From Thermosulfuriphilus ammonigenes (GTDB lineage: Bacteria; Desulfobacterota; Thermodesulfobacteria; Thermodesulfobacteriales; ST65), in the NCBI RefSeq assembly GCF_011207455.1, contig NZ_CP048877.1, forward strand, positions 1,480,576 through 1,544,575: 64,000 nucleotides of DNA, written 5' to 3'. Positions 1 to 9,348 of this stretch are shown one piece after another (position 1 is the first letter of the stretch; each line of letters opens with the position of its first letter). Below the pieces are notes generated by a model. That model worked only from the letters and a program-made list of their open reading frames with translations. It searched no databases and was not told the DNA's origin. A program made the position numbers and the translations under genes.

Positions 1-680
1 GGGTTCCCCTACGTCATGGTCTCACTCTGGCTGAACTGGCCCTGGTTTATCAACAGCAGCAGGCCCTAGATCTTGATCTCCGAATTATTCCCATGATTGG
101 CTGGCGTCGAGACCTCTTCTTTGATCAAACAGGGCTTCCCTGGGTCATGCCTTCCCCAAATATGCCAACCCTAGAGACAGCCTTGGTTTATCCAGGTCAG
201 GTTCTGCTTGAGGGAACAAATCTTTCCGAAGGACGAGGAACCACCCGTCCCTTTGAACTCTTTGGTGCCCCTTATATTCGGCCAAGGGAGGTCCGAGATT
301 GGCTTTCCCAAAGGGGATATGAGATTCCCGGGGCCATTTTCCGGGAGGTGGCCTTCGAACCCACCTTCCACAAGTGGCAAGGAAAGACATGCCGGGGGTT
401 CCAAATCCATGTTCAGGATAGAACACTATTCAATCCTCTTTGGACAACAGCCGTTCTTCTTCAGGCCATCTCTCAGCTCTATCCCCAAGACTTTTCGCTT
501 AAACCACCTCCTTATGAGTACGACTACCGCCGCCTTCCTCTTGACCTTATAATAGGGCATTCGGGTCTGAGAGAGGCTATCCTTTCAGGGGCCCCTTTGG
601 TTCCCTTATGGGAGGAGCTGGCCCGAGAGTGGAGAGGGTTCCTTGAGGAGAGCGAGGGCCTCCTTCTCTACAGGAGATAA
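1..680 (+). CDS. namZ: Exo-beta-N-acetylmuramidase NamZ (DUF1343), C-terminal part
   Basis: The reading frame is open from base 3, so the gene begins outside the window; the first ATG inside it (base 93) is internal. The visible 226 residues carry the DUF1343 signatures RHGLT near the start, IPMIGWRRD, TGLPWVMPSPNMPT and EGTNLSEGRGTTRPFE. Members of this family remove terminal N-acetylmuramic acid from peptidoglycan fragments, usually in the periplasm or outside the cell. The start and any signal peptide are not visible. The next gene begins 3 bases after the stop, so the two are probably cotranscribed. A MurNAc kinase-like gene and its nucleotidyltransferase partner lie at 8.3-10.2 kb, which suggests that released MurNAc may be reused. 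Confidence 0.9.
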   Translation, partial: VPLRHGLTLAELALVYQQQQALDLDLRIIPMIGWRRDLFFDQTGLPWVMPSPNMPTLETALVYPGQVLLEGTNLSEGRGTTRPFELFGAPYIRPREVRDWLSQRGYEIPGAIFREVAFEPTFHKWQGKTCRGFQIHVQDRTLFNPLWTTAVLLQAISQLYPQDFSLKPPPYEYDYRRLPLDLIIGHSGLREAILSGAPLVPLWEELAREWRGFLEESEGLLLYRR

Positions 681-683
681 CCT

Positions 684-1751
684 ATGGCTAATGGGAAAAA
701 CAACGGTGGTGCTAAAAATGGCAATCGGGGGCGATCTAATGCCTCCAAGGCCTGTCTTGAACCTAAAGTCTGCCGTTGGAAGTCCAATAAAGAGCGATTA
801 AGGGGCTTCCTTTCCCTGTTTAAAAAGGAGGACAATGTTCTGGTAACCATCTGGGCAGATCCAGATTCCCTGGCTAGCGCCCTGGCCATTAAAAGACTTC
901 TCACCTATCGAGTAAGCAGTGTGACCATCGCTCACCCCAATGAGATCAAACGGGTTAATAACCAAGCCATGGTTCAGCTTCTCAAAATTCCTTTGGTTAA
1001 GTTGCGTTCATTGAAGGTGGCCGACTTCAGTAAAAAGATTCTGGTAGATTCCCAGCCGCCCCATTTCCCTGAGTTTTCGGCTATCGAATACGATGCAGTC
1101 ATCGATCATCACCCCCTGACCACTGGCTGGCAGGCCCCATTTGTGGACATCCGTCCAGAGTATGGGGCGGTTTCCTCCATGATGACCGAATATCTGAAGG
1201 CCGCCGGGATCAAACCCTCGGTGGCCCTGGCCACGGCCCTATTTTACGGGATAAAGGTGGATACCCGGAATTTTGAAAAGCAGGCCACCGTTCATGATGT
1301 CTTGAGCTTCCAGTATCTTTTTAAACGCATCAATCGTCACTTGGTTCACAAAATTGAGGCCTCAGATATCCGCCGCTCAGAGCTTAAGTATTTTCGCACA
1401 GCCTTTGACGTCATGAAGATCTACAAAAGCCGTATCTTTGCCCATCTGGGCAAGGTCCACAATCCGGACATCCTGGTGGTGGTGGCTGACTTTTTCAACC
1501 ATGTCCACGATATCGGCTGGGTTTTTGTCTCTGGAGAATACAAAGAAAAACTGGTGGTTATTATCCGCTGTGATGGCTACCGGAAAAATGCCGGCTCTCT
1601 GGCCAAAAGGGCTTTCGGGCAACTGGGCACCGCTGGGGGCCACCGGGAGAGTGCTCGAGCCGAGATTCCCCTGGAGAATCTGGAGGGATTGGTAAGGACT
1701 TTGTCTACGAGGACTCTCCAGCGTTTGGTGAGTAAACACTTCCGTTCTTGA
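684..1751 (+). CDS. DHH/DHHA1 family phosphoesterase
   Basis: This 355-residue protein has the DHH-family metal motifs: DPD at about residues 59-61, VDSQ at 121, DHH at 141-143 and a DTRNF motif near 190. A C-terminal DHHA1-type GGHRESA motif sits near 316. Such proteins hydrolyse short oligonucleotides (NrnA type), cyclic dinucleotides or related phosphodiesters with manganese; the exact substrate cannot be told from sequence. The first 45 residues are basic and glycine/asparagine-rich and look like an unstructured extension. There is no membrane segment, so it is not a GdpP-type protein. An AGGAGA ribosome site lies inside the end of the upstream gene. Confidence 0.85.
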   Translation: MANGKNNGGAKNGNRGRSNASKACLEPKVCRWKSNKERLRGFLSLFKKEDNVLVTIWADPDSLASALAIKRLLTYRVSSVTIAHPNEIKRVNNQAMVQLLKIPLVKLRSLKVADFSKKILVDSQPPHFPEFSAIEYDAVIDHHPLTTGWQAPFVDIRPEYGAVSSMMTEYLKAAGIKPSVALATALFYGIKVDTRNFEKQATVHDVLSFQYLFKRINRHLVHKIEASDIRRSELKYFRTAFDVMKIYKSRIFAHLGKVHNPDILVVVADFFNHVHDIGWVFVSGEYKEKLVVIIRCDGYRKNAGSLAKRAFGQLGTAGGHRESARAEIPLENLEGLVRTLSTRTLQRLVSKHFRS

Positions 1752-1795
1752 TTTTTCTCTTAACGCCGCCAGGGCCAAGGGGGTAGAATCCCCTT

Positions 1796-4084
1796 ATGCG
1801 TCAGCTTCTGGTGGTAGTTCTGCTGTTTCTGACCTTTCTTCCCTCCTTGGGGAAAGCTGGAGAGAACCTTCCCCTGCTCTCTCCTGTTAAGGACCTCCGC
1901 TATCTGGAAGGAGATCCCAGGCTTCGTCAAGACTTCTATGAGGAGCGTTTGCGACTCCTTAAAAAACTCGAAAGAGAAATAGAGCTCTTAAACCAGAAGA
2001 CCAAGGAGAGGCGCTTCAAAAGGCAACTTGATGAGGCCATCTTATCTTTAAAGGAGCTGCCTTCCATCTGGCAGAAACTTCGCAGCCCCCGGACTCCGCT
2101 TTCAGTCTATCTTCCAGCGATTCCCGACCCCGGTTCCCCTCCCTATAAGGTCAAAACCTTTATTGGCCTTTTAGACGTTGGTTTTCAGCTGGAGACCCAA
2201 TTAAAGACCCTTGGGGACAAAATTTCCCTTAAAGAGGCCCAGGTGAAGCGTCTCTCTGAAGCCCTTGATCGCATATACGCTGATTATTTGGCTGCCCGCG
2301 AGAGAGGTCCGTCGATCAAGGCCTATGTTCTTCTGGCAGAGGTTTTGACTCTTCAGGCCCGCTGGGCCCTCTCCAAGGCCGAACTTCTTCAGGCAGAAGA
2401 GCTGGAGAAGTCTCTTTTGGCTAGGAAGAAGTCTTTTAAGACCACGGTCTCTCGAGTCTTTACCGCCCTTAAGGTGACCTCCCAAGATATTGTCCAGGCG
2501 GAAAGGGCGGTCTCCCAAAGTCAAAAGGAATCAGAGGCGCTCCTCAGGCAGACAAATGCCAGGCGCCAGGATCTAGAAAAGGAGCTGGCCCTTATAGAAG
2601 TCCGTCTGGTGAAGCTTGGTGCGGCGCCCGGAGGTTCCAAAACCGGGCCCTCTTGGCCTCAAAAGCGCTGGGAGACGAGAAAGGAGCGTCTTGAGCTGAC
2701 CCTGGAAGTCTTGGCTGAGCAGGAAAGGTTGGCCCGAATATCTCTTGAGAGGGCCCGCTTTTGGCGGGACTGGCTTGTCTGTTTTAAACAGTGCTCCCGG
2801 AGGGAAACTCTAGCCAAATTAAGGAAAATGAAAGCCTTCCAGAGGAGCCTTCGGGATTCAAAGAGAGAGCTCTGGCAGAGGCTCTCTTATCTCTCTCAGC
2901 AGCTACTTCTTGTCCAGAGTGCCATCAGTCTTCATCGAGAGGAAGAAAGACGTTATCTGGGACGTCCTCAAGGCAGAGAGGTGGCTCGCCTTCTGAACGA
3001 AGAAAAAGCCTTAGAGAAGGTTTTGGATGATCTGAACCATCTTCTCACTCAGGAGGCAAAGCATCTTGAGAGACTAATCTATGAATGTGGGGTGGTCATT
3101 GATCTCTGGGAAACCAGGGTTGGCCCTTGGGGCAGATTCCTGGAGGAGGTTAAGGAGACCTATCTGCGCAGTCAGGATACCCTAAAACGAGTCCTCTATT
3201 ATCCCCTTTTTAGTGTCGGTCAGATGACGTTTACCCTGGCCGGGGCCTTTAAGTTTTTCTTTATCCTGTCTTTGGGTATCGGGGTCCTCAGATTTTTCCG
3301 GCGTCGCCTGGAAAGATTCTTGGTTTATCGGCTACGTCTGGCCACCGGTCTAGTTAATTCTCTCTCTACTCTTTCTTACTATAGCCTTTTGGTGATCCTG
3401 GTCATCGTGGCCCTGTCCAGTGTCGGGGTCAACATGAATCAGGTCGGCCTTATCTTTGGGGCCCTGGGCGTAGGTATTGGTTTTGGCCTTCAGACCATCG
3501 CTAATAATTTCATCTCCGGTATAATCCTTCTTACCGAAAGGAGTCTCAGCGTTGGAGATATAGTCGAACTTGAGGACGGCACTTTGGGCCAGGTGAAGCA
3601 GATCACCATAAGAAGCACGGTGATCAGAACCTTTGATGGTCTTGATCTCATTGTTCCCAATTCTGAATTCATCTCTGGTCGAGTGGCCACCTGGACTTAT
3701 GGAGATGACTGGCGTCGTCTCCACATCCCCTTTGGGGTAGCCTATGGCTCGGATCCGGAAAAGGTCCGTGAGGTGGCTAGCTCCGCAGCCCGAAGCGTTC
3801 CTCTGACTGTGGAGGATGATCATCACCCTATTCGGGTCTGGTTTAAGGGCTTTGGTGACAGTAGTCTTGATTTTGATCTGGTGGTCTGGATAAGGCTCTA
3901 TCATGCTCGTCCCCTTACAGGGATGATTAGTGATTACTACTATGCCCTCTATCGGGCCCTTTCAGAGGCCGGAATCGAAATCCCCTTCCCCCAGCGGGAT
4001 CTTCACTTGCGCAGTGTCGATTCCCAAATTTTAGAAAAGCTTAAGAAGCAGACCCCAGATGAGAATCTGAGCAACTTTAGATAG
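1796..4084 (+). CDS. Large MscS-family mechanosensitive channel
   Basis: This 762-residue protein starts with a signal peptide (about residues 1-21). A long charged, helical, coiled-coil-rich region follows, to about residue 470, and is presumably periplasmic. Hydrophobic segments lie near 475-500 and 525-548. The MscS pore helix and beta domain begin around 555, with a glycine/alanine-rich stretch, then GLQTIANNFISG and the VPNSEF motif. MscS channels release solutes on hypo-osmotic shock. The extended periplasmic arm is as in MscK/YbdG-like large members, but I cannot assign a named subfamily. A zinc-ribbon gene follows 12 bases downstream. Confidence 0.9.
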   Translation: MRQLLVVVLLFLTFLPSLGKAGENLPLLSPVKDLRYLEGDPRLRQDFYEERLRLLKKLEREIELLNQKTKERRFKRQLDEAILSLKELPSIWQKLRSPRTPLSVYLPAIPDPGSPPYKVKTFIGLLDVGFQLETQLKTLGDKISLKEAQVKRLSEALDRIYADYLAARERGPSIKAYVLLAEVLTLQARWALSKAELLQAEELEKSLLARKKSFKTTVSRVFTALKVTSQDIVQAERAVSQSQKESEALLRQTNARRQDLEKELALIEVRLVKLGAAPGGSKTGPSWPQKRWETRKERLELTLEVLAEQERLARISLERARFWRDWLVCFKQCSRRETLAKLRKMKAFQRSLRDSKRELWQRLSYLSQQLLLVQSAISLHREEERRYLGRPQGREVARLLNEEKALEKVLDDLNHLLTQEAKHLERLIYECGVVIDLWETRVGPWGRFLEEVKETYLRSQDTLKRVLYYPLFSVGQMTFTLAGAFKFFFILSLGIGVLRFFRRRLERFLVYRLRLATGLVNSLSTLSYYSLLVILVIVALSSVGVNMNQVGLIFGALGVGIGFGLQTIANNFISGIILLTERSLSVGDIVELEDGTLGQVKQITIRSTVIRTFDGLDLIVPNSEFISGRVATWTYGDDWRRLHIPFGVAYGSDPEKVREVASSAARSVPLTVEDDHHPIRVWFKGFGDSSLDFDLVVWIRLYHARPLTGMISDYYYALYRALSEAGIEIPFPQRDLHLRSVDSQILEKLKKQTPDENLSNFR

Positions 4085-4096
4085 GGAGGTCCTTTT

Positions 4097-4507
4097 ATGC
4101 CCATATATGAGTATTGGTGTCTTAATTGCAGACGTATCTCCTCCCACCTGGTTCTTAACACCGCAACTTTTGAACCCTATTGTAATCATTGTGGTGGCAG
4201 ACGGGTCAAAAAACTTATCTCTCGGGTCAATGTTCGCCTTTCTGAAGAGACAAGGCTGGAGAGATTGACTGATCCCTCCCTGCTGGGAGGGCTGGATGAA
4301 AACGATCCTCGAAGCATGATGAAGCTTATAGAAAAGATGGGGCCTTTGGCCGGAGACGATCTGGAAGAGGATTTCGGCCAGATGATGGAAGAGGCCATGG
4401 AGGAGATGGAACAAGGTTCAAAGGAAGATTCCACCTCTGAGGAGGCGGCTTCTTTGTCTGAAGCTGTCCAGACCACAGAGGATAAGACAACCAGGGGAGA
4501 GGTATAA
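4097..4507 (+). CDS. FmdB-type zinc ribbon protein with acidic tail
   Basis: The first 40 residues form the FmdB/CxxC-CxxC regulatory zinc ribbon (MPIYEYWC start, cysteines 8, 11, 29 and 32). The remaining ~95 residues are strongly acidic (many EE pairs, EDFGQMMEEAMEEMEQ) and contain no recognised domain. FmdB-like proteins are widespread and poorly characterised; some were proposed as regulators. Its TAA overlaps the ATG of the first glgC gene by one base, so translation is probably coupled to glycogen synthesis genes. That coupling is visible; a regulatory link is only a guess. Confidence 0.8.
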   Translation: MPIYEYWCLNCRRISSHLVLNTATFEPYCNHCGGRRVKKLISRVNVRLSEETRLERLTDPSLLGGLDENDPRSMMKLIEKMGPLAGDDLEEDFGQMMEEAMEEMEQGSKEDSTSEEAASLSEAVQTTEDKTTRGEV

Positions 4508-5751
4508 TGGACAGAGTTGTGGCTATGATTCTTGCTGGGGGGCGGGTGGACGAGCTTTCGGTGCTTACCTTCTTCCGTCCCAAGTCGGCTGTTCCCTTTG
4601 GGGGCCTTTATCGGGTTATTGATTTTCCGATGAGCAATTTGATGCACTCTGGTATTGAGAGGGCAGGGGTGCTCTCTCAATACCGTCCCTATTCTCTTAT
4701 AAACCACCTTGATGCTGGTGCTCCCTGGGACATGGTTGGTCGCCGGCGAGGGGTCTTTATCCTGCCGCCATTTAAGGGCCTTCAGGCCTCGGACTGGTAC
4801 AAGGGCACTGCTGACGCCGTTTATCAAAATCTTGACTTTATCGCCCGATTTGATCCGGAGTTGGTGCTGATCATATCCGGAGATCATATCTACCGGATGG
4901 ACTACCGTCCCCTGATTGAATTTCATCGACGCCACCGGGCCGATCTCACTGTGGCCTTCACGGAGATTAAAGACATTACCGGGGCCCACCGTTTTGGCCA
5001 GGGCGAGATTGAAGATACCTACCCCGATGGCGGTCCCCTGGTGAGCTATGTGGAAAAGCCAAGTCAGCTCATCCACCCCTGGGCCAGCTTGACTATCTAT
5101 GTCTTTAGACGGCCGGTGCTGGAGGAAGTCTTAGAGGCCAATGCCCAGGAGAGTTCTCACGAATTTGGTCGGGACATAATCCCCAAGATGTTAGGGATCT
5201 ACCGGGTCTTTGGTTACAAACACCGGGGCTATTGGGGCTATAGTCGGACTATCGAAGAATATTGGCAGACAAATATGGATCTTCTTGGCCCTCTTCCCAA
5301 AATTGATCTTTGTGCCTGGCAGATTCGGACCAATTTGGCCCACAGGGACGTCCGCGATCGACAACCGACCATTGTTGGTCCTAAAGCGAGGATTGAAAAT
5401 ACCCTTTTTTATAACGGGGGAGAGATTCTGGGAGAGGTGGTCAATTCGATCCTTTTCCCGGGAGTAAGAATAGCCGAAGGGGCAAGGGTTAAGAATTCCA
5501 TTCTCTTTTATGATACCGTTGTAGAGACCGGGGCCCATTTGGAAAAAGTCATCGCTGATGCCGGGGTAGTTGTGGAGGCCGGGGTTCGAGTAGGGGCAGA
5601 GGCTGGCTGGGATGGGCCGGTAACAGTGATCGGGCGCCAGAGCCGGGTGGCCTCCGGGGTGGAGATTGAGCCCGGGGTAACCATCTACCCTCACCTAACC
5701 CCTGAGGCCTTCAGCCGTCCACGCTATCGATCCGGGGAGGTCATTCAATGA
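4507..5751 (+). CDS. glgC: GlgC paralog 1, ADP-glucose pyrophosphorylase-like, catalytic Arg replaced by Glu
   Basis: At 414 residues this is full length for GlgC (nucleotidyltransferase domain plus C-terminal left-handed beta-helix). GlgC makes ADP-glucose from ATP and glucose-1-phosphate for glycogen synthesis. The phosphate-binding loop reads LAGGRVDELSVLT followed by RPKSAVPFGG. The usual form is GGxGxRLxxLT...RAKPAV, so the loop arginine is Glu and the second glycine is Val, while the lysine is kept. GDHIYRMDY and VEKP motifs are intact. In plant enzymes loss of this Arg (and of the Lys) marks non-catalytic large subunits, so this protein may be a regulatory or weakly active partner of the next gene, whose ATG overlaps its stop. 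That role is inference. Confidence 0.85.
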   Translation: MDRVVAMILAGGRVDELSVLTFFRPKSAVPFGGLYRVIDFPMSNLMHSGIERAGVLSQYRPYSLINHLDAGAPWDMVGRRRGVFILPPFKGLQASDWYKGTADAVYQNLDFIARFDPELVLIISGDHIYRMDYRPLIEFHRRHRADLTVAFTEIKDITGAHRFGQGEIEDTYPDGGPLVSYVEKPSQLIHPWASLTIYVFRRPVLEEVLEANAQESSHEFGRDIIPKMLGIYRVFGYKHRGYWGYSRTIEEYWQTNMDLLGPLPKIDLCAWQIRTNLAHRDVRDRQPTIVGPKARIENTLFYNGGEILGEVVNSILFPGVRIAEGARVKNSILFYDTVVETGAHLEKVIADAGVVVEAGVRVGAEAGWDGPVTVIGRQSRVASGVEIEPGVTIYPHLTPEAFSRPRYRSGEVIQ

Positions 5752-7007
5752 GAGACGTAATCGCCGTCTTGCTGGCCGGAGGAGTGGGAAGTCGGCTCAA
5801 TATCTTGGTGCGCCATCGGGCCAAGCCGGCTGTTCCTTTTGGGGGAATCTACCGTATCATAGACTTTACCCTTTCCAATGTGGCTAACTCGGGTTTATCC
5901 CAGGTGGCCGTACTTACCCAATACAAACCTCTTTCCCTGATGGACCATATAGGCGATGGTTCGGCCTGGGATTTCATCGGTCGCACCCGAGCGATCAAAA
6001 TTTTGCCGCCCAAAACAGGTGAAAAAGATTGGGATTGGTATAAGGGCACCGCTGACGCTGTCAGGCAAAATCTGGAATTCATAACCAATCGCTATTCTAG
6101 AAATGTCCTGGTCCTCTCTGGGGACCACGTCTACTACATGGATTATGCCGAAATGATTCGTTTCCATCGAGAGAAAAAGGCCCAGGTGACTGTTGCCATG
6201 ATGAGGGTCCCCTGGGAACTTACCTATCAGTTCGGCATTGGCATCACTGATGAAAACGGACGCATTGTGGATTGGGAGGAAAAGCCAGCCAAGGCCCGTT
6301 CTAATCTGGCCTCGATGGGAATCTATGTCTTTGATACTGACTATCTCGTTAGAACCTTAGAGACAGTAAAAGGTGAAGACTTTGGCATGCATATCATCCC
6401 CCGGGCCCTGGCCGAGGCTCGAGTTTACGCCTTTCCCTTTACCGGCTACTGGCGAGATGTGGGCACCATCCAGGCCTACTGGGAGGCCAACCTTGACCTG
6501 CTCCGGCCAAACTCCGGGCTAACTCCCGAGGCCTGGCAGATTTACACCAATCTTGAGGCCGAAGGCCTCCCCTATGATCGTCCTCCGGTCCAGGTCTTCC
6601 CCGAGGCCGAGGTGATAAGGAGTGTCATTTCCCCGGCCTGCATTATCCAGGGCCGGGTGGAGAACTCGGTTCTGTCTCCTGGTGTCTTTGTGGGTAAAGA
6701 GGCTGTGGTTCGGGATTCAGTCATCATGCATGATACCCGCATCGAATCCGGAGCCTTGGTGGAGCGGAGTATTATCGACAAGGAGGTGGTTATCGGGTCT
6801 GGAGCCGTGGTCGGTCAGGGAGACAGGAGCCTGGCCAATCAAGAATACCCCAAACACCTTTACTCCGGTCTGACTCTTATAGGGAAGTGGGCTATTGTTC
6901 CCCCCGGTTTTCGGGTCGGGACGAACTGCATCATCTACCCCCGGGTAGATCTTTCTCATTACAGGGGGGAGAAAATATTGGCCGATGGCCAGACCCTTAA
7001 GGCCTAG
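5748..7007 (+). CDS. glgC: GlgC paralog 2, glucose-1-phosphate adenylyltransferase
   Basis: This 419-residue paralog overlaps the previous gene by 4 bases (ATGA). It has the canonical nucleotide loop LAGGVGSRLNIL and RAKPAVPFGG, plus GDHVYYMDY, EEKPAKA and the GYWRDVGT motif, followed by a C-terminal hexapeptide-repeat beta-helix. It should therefore be the catalytically competent member of the pair. The natural reading is that the two form a hetero-oligomer or give differently regulated enzymes for glycogen synthesis. It converges on der, with an 11-base overlap of coding ends and no visible terminator. Confidence 0.9.
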   Translation: MRDVIAVLLAGGVGSRLNILVRHRAKPAVPFGGIYRIIDFTLSNVANSGLSQVAVLTQYKPLSLMDHIGDGSAWDFIGRTRAIKILPPKTGEKDWDWYKGTADAVRQNLEFITNRYSRNVLVLSGDHVYYMDYAEMIRFHREKKAQVTVAMMRVPWELTYQFGIGITDENGRIVDWEEKPAKARSNLASMGIYVFDTDYLVRTLETVKGEDFGMHIIPRALAEARVYAFPFTGYWRDVGTIQAYWEANLDLLRPNSGLTPEAWQIYTNLEAEGLPYDRPPVQVFPEAEVIRSVISPACIIQGRVENSVLSPGVFVGKEAVVRDSVIMHDTRIESGALVERSIIDKEVVIGSGAVVGQGDRSLANQEYPKHLYSGLTLIGKWAIVPPGFRVGTNCIIYPRVDLSHYRGEKILADGQTLKA

Positions 7008-8334
7008 ATCGGCGAGGTCTCTCTTTGAAGACTACTCTCAGGGGGCTGAAGTGGAAGCCTAAATATTCTCTCAGCCTGCCCACCATGAAGCGCCGGTAAC
7101 TCTCGGGAATTTCTTCTGGATAGCTGGTAAAGACCAAGATGGTGGGTGGTTTGGTCTTGACCTGAGTGGCGTAGTAGAATTTGATCTTCCGTCCGGTGGA
7201 GGCAGTAGGAAGCCTTTCGGCGGCAATCTCCTGGAGGGCCCGATTGATCACTGAAGTAGGTACTTGACGACAGAAGTGGCTATAGACCTGATCAATGGCC
7301 TGAAGGATCTTGTTTACCCGCCGGCCGGTAAGAGCTGAGGTGGTAATGATGGGAGCATAGGGAACGAACCGGGCTCCATAACGGACTGCCTCTCGGAGAC
7401 GGTTGGCCTCTTCCCGGCGGCCATCAAGGAGATCCCACTTGTTGATGACGATGACACATCCCCGCCCTGCCTCCTCCACATAGGAAAGAATCTTTTGATC
7501 TTGATCGGTGATGCCTTCCTCCGCCGTAAGCACAACTACAGCTATATCGCAGGCCTTGATACTGGAGAGGGCCTTAAGGGCGCTGAATTTTTCTAAAACT
7601 TTTTTGGTCCGAGAGCGGCGTCTTATCCCCGCGGTGTCAATGAGGAGGTAACAGCGACCATCCGGAGTCTTAAGAAGGGTGTCAATGCTGTCTCTGGTGG
7701 TTCCAGGTATATCGCTGACAATCATCCGGGGTTCACCGAGGAGGCGATTTACCAGGCTTGATTTGCCCACGTTGGGGCGACCGACAAAGGCCACCTTAAT
7801 GGCTTCGGTCTCTTCTCCCCTGGGGGCTTCAGGCAGACGCTCTAAGATGGCCTCAAGGAGTTCTTCGATTCCACGCCCTTGAGTGGCTGAGACGAAAAAG
7901 AGCCTCTCTGGCCCCAGGCGATAGAATTCACTGGCCATCTCCTCATCTTTTGGGGATTCTACCTTGTTGACTACGTAAAGAACCGGCTTGCCAGAGCGCC
8001 GGAGAATCTCCGCTACCTCTTCATCAAGGGGAGTAAGCCCAGATTTGGCATCCACCAGGAAAAGGATAAGATCTGCCTCGGCCATTCCGGCCCTTGTCTG
8101 CTCTAGAGTAAGTTTGGTTAGCTGATCTTCTTCTCCGGGAAGAAGGCCTCCGGTATCGATGAGGATAAACTCCCGATCTTCGGTACGGACCCGACCATAG
8201 AGACGGTCTCTGGTCACCCCGGCCGTGGGTTCCACCAGGGCCTTACGGGATCGGGTAAGGCGGTTAAAAAGGGTGGATTTGCCCACGTTGGGGCGGCCAA
8301 CGATAGCTACTCGGGGAAGACCTCCTTTCTTCAT
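6997..8334 (-). CDS. der: Ribosome-biogenesis GTPase Der (EngA)
   Basis: This 445-residue protein has two GTPase domains in tandem, with P-loops GRPNVGKST at 13-21 and GRPNVGKSS at 185-193, followed by a KH-like C-terminal domain; this order is unique to Der. Der is an essential GTPase acting in assembly of the 50S subunit in the cytoplasm. The second domain has the normal NKWD base-recognition motif. In the first domain it reads NKVE, a conservative Asp-to-Glu change that may weaken guanine specificity. It is the last gene of the minus-strand group running tatC-tatA-murU-amgK-der. Confidence 0.97.
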   Translation of the reverse strand: MKKGGLPRVAIVGRPNVGKSTLFNRLTRSRKALVEPTAGVTRDRLYGRVRTEDREFILIDTGGLLPGEEDQLTKLTLEQTRAGMAEADLILFLVDAKSGLTPLDEEVAEILRRSGKPVLYVVNKVESPKDEEMASEFYRLGPERLFFVSATQGRGIEELLEAILERLPEAPRGEETEAIKVAFVGRPNVGKSSLVNRLLGEPRMIVSDIPGTTRDSIDTLLKTPDGRCYLLIDTAGIRRRSRTKKVLEKFSALKALSSIKACDIAVVVLTAEEGITDQDQKILSYVEEAGRGCVIVINKWDLLDGRREEANRLREAVRYGARFVPYAPIITTSALTGRRVNKILQAIDQVYSHFCRQVPTSVINRALQEIAAERLPTASTGRKIKFYYATQVKTKPPTILVFTSYPEEIPESYRRFMVGRLREYLGFHFSPLRVVFKERPRRSRP

Positions 8335-8346
8335 GGCAGAAAGACC

Positions 8347-9348
8347 TTAAGTGGTGAGAGAAGAAGCGTCAACCGGTAGGTCAAGAATGAAGCTCTTTAA
8401 GGAGCTAAAGGGGGTAAATGTGTCACGAAGGACAAGGTCTTTGAGTTTTTTGAGCCCGGGCGAGATATAGGCGGCAAAGTGTCTTCGTCCGGCCCGGGTA
8501 AGACGAACAAAGGCTGACAGGGCTTGGAGGTGACGATGAAGGGCCAGGAGATCATACTGGCGCCTGAGGGCGGCTTCCGGTCGCCCCGAGAGCCGGAGAT
8601 AGGCTTGAAGAAGATCTTCTTCAAGAGAGGGAGAAAGGTCAAGATAGGGATCGCGCAGAAGGGAGGCCAGGTCATAGGCCGGCGGTCCCAGACGGAGCCC
8701 CTGAAAGTCAATAAGCCGGAGACGATTGTCTTTTACCATTAGGTTGCGGGACTGAAAATCACGGTGGAGAAGGACTGGATTCTGGTCAAAGCTGGCTTCA
8801 GCGACCCGCGCCAGAGAATACAGGTCTCTGGCTACCGAAAGAGGGACTTCTATCTTTAGACCCTGGTGACAGAAGATGGCCACAAAGGCCGCCGATTCTT
8901 TAAAGACCATGAGCTGGCGTCCATAGGTGGTCGTCTCCAGGAATACTCGAGGGGCTTTATGGGGATCAAGGCTCTGGAGATGAAGGAGGATGTCTACCGC
9001 CTCTTCAAGAAGATCTACCCGGTTGTTGAGCTGATAGGCTTTTTCTAAGTGCCAATTTCCAAGATCTTCCGTAAAGATAACCCCTTCCTCAGGCCAGAAG
9101 AAATAGGGCCGGGGTACCGGAAGCCCCTTCCGATAAAGGAATTTGGCCCAAAGCCACCAGCAACGGGCCTCAAATAGCCCTCCTGGGGCAGGAACGATGG
9201 CCACCAGGGGGCCAATGTCTGTCTCCAGACGAAAAAAACGCCTCAAGGATCCATCTCCAGGAATCTCTTCCCTTATCTGGCCAGAGACTCCAAAGAGAGA
9301 AAGAAGGGCCTTAAGATCAGGGCATGAAGATGAGGGAGGGGGGAACAA
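8347..9348 (-). CDS. amgK: AmgK-like sugar kinase (aminoglycoside phosphotransferase fold)
   Basis: This 333-residue protein has the APH-fold catalytic motif HRDFQSRN at 195-202 and the metal-binding IDFQ at 213-216. AmgK phosphorylates the anomeric carbon of MurNAc/GlcNAc in the cytoplasm and feeds MurU. A MurU-like gene lies directly upstream and its 3' end overlaps this gene by 32 bases, the pairing known from Pseudomonas-type cell-wall recycling. The frame contains no suitable ATG; I chose the TTG at 9348 because a GGAGGAG site lies 4 bases before it. Other anomeric sugar kinases share this fold, so the substrate is inferred. Confidence 0.75.
   Translation of the reverse strand: MFPPPSSSCPDLKALLSLFGVSGQIREEIPGDGSLRRFFRLETDIGPLVAIVPAPGGLFEARCWWLWAKFLYRKGLPVPRPYFFWPEEGVIFTEDLGNWHLEKAYQLNNRVDLLEEAVDILLHLQSLDPHKAPRVFLETTTYGRQLMVFKESAAFVAIFCHQGLKIEVPLSVARDLYSLARVAEASFDQNPVLLHRDFQSRNLMVKDNRLRLIDFQGLRLGPPAYDLASLLRDPYLDLSPSLEEDLLQAYLRLSGRPEAALRRQYDLLALHRHLQALSAFVRLTRAGRRHFAAYISPGLKKLKDLVLRDTFTPFSSLKSFILDLPVDASSLTT

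Noticed and set aside
4186..5076. 296-codon minus-strand frame over FmdB and the first glgC gene
   Set aside because: It is antisense to two well-supported genes and has no recognisable motif or ribosome site.
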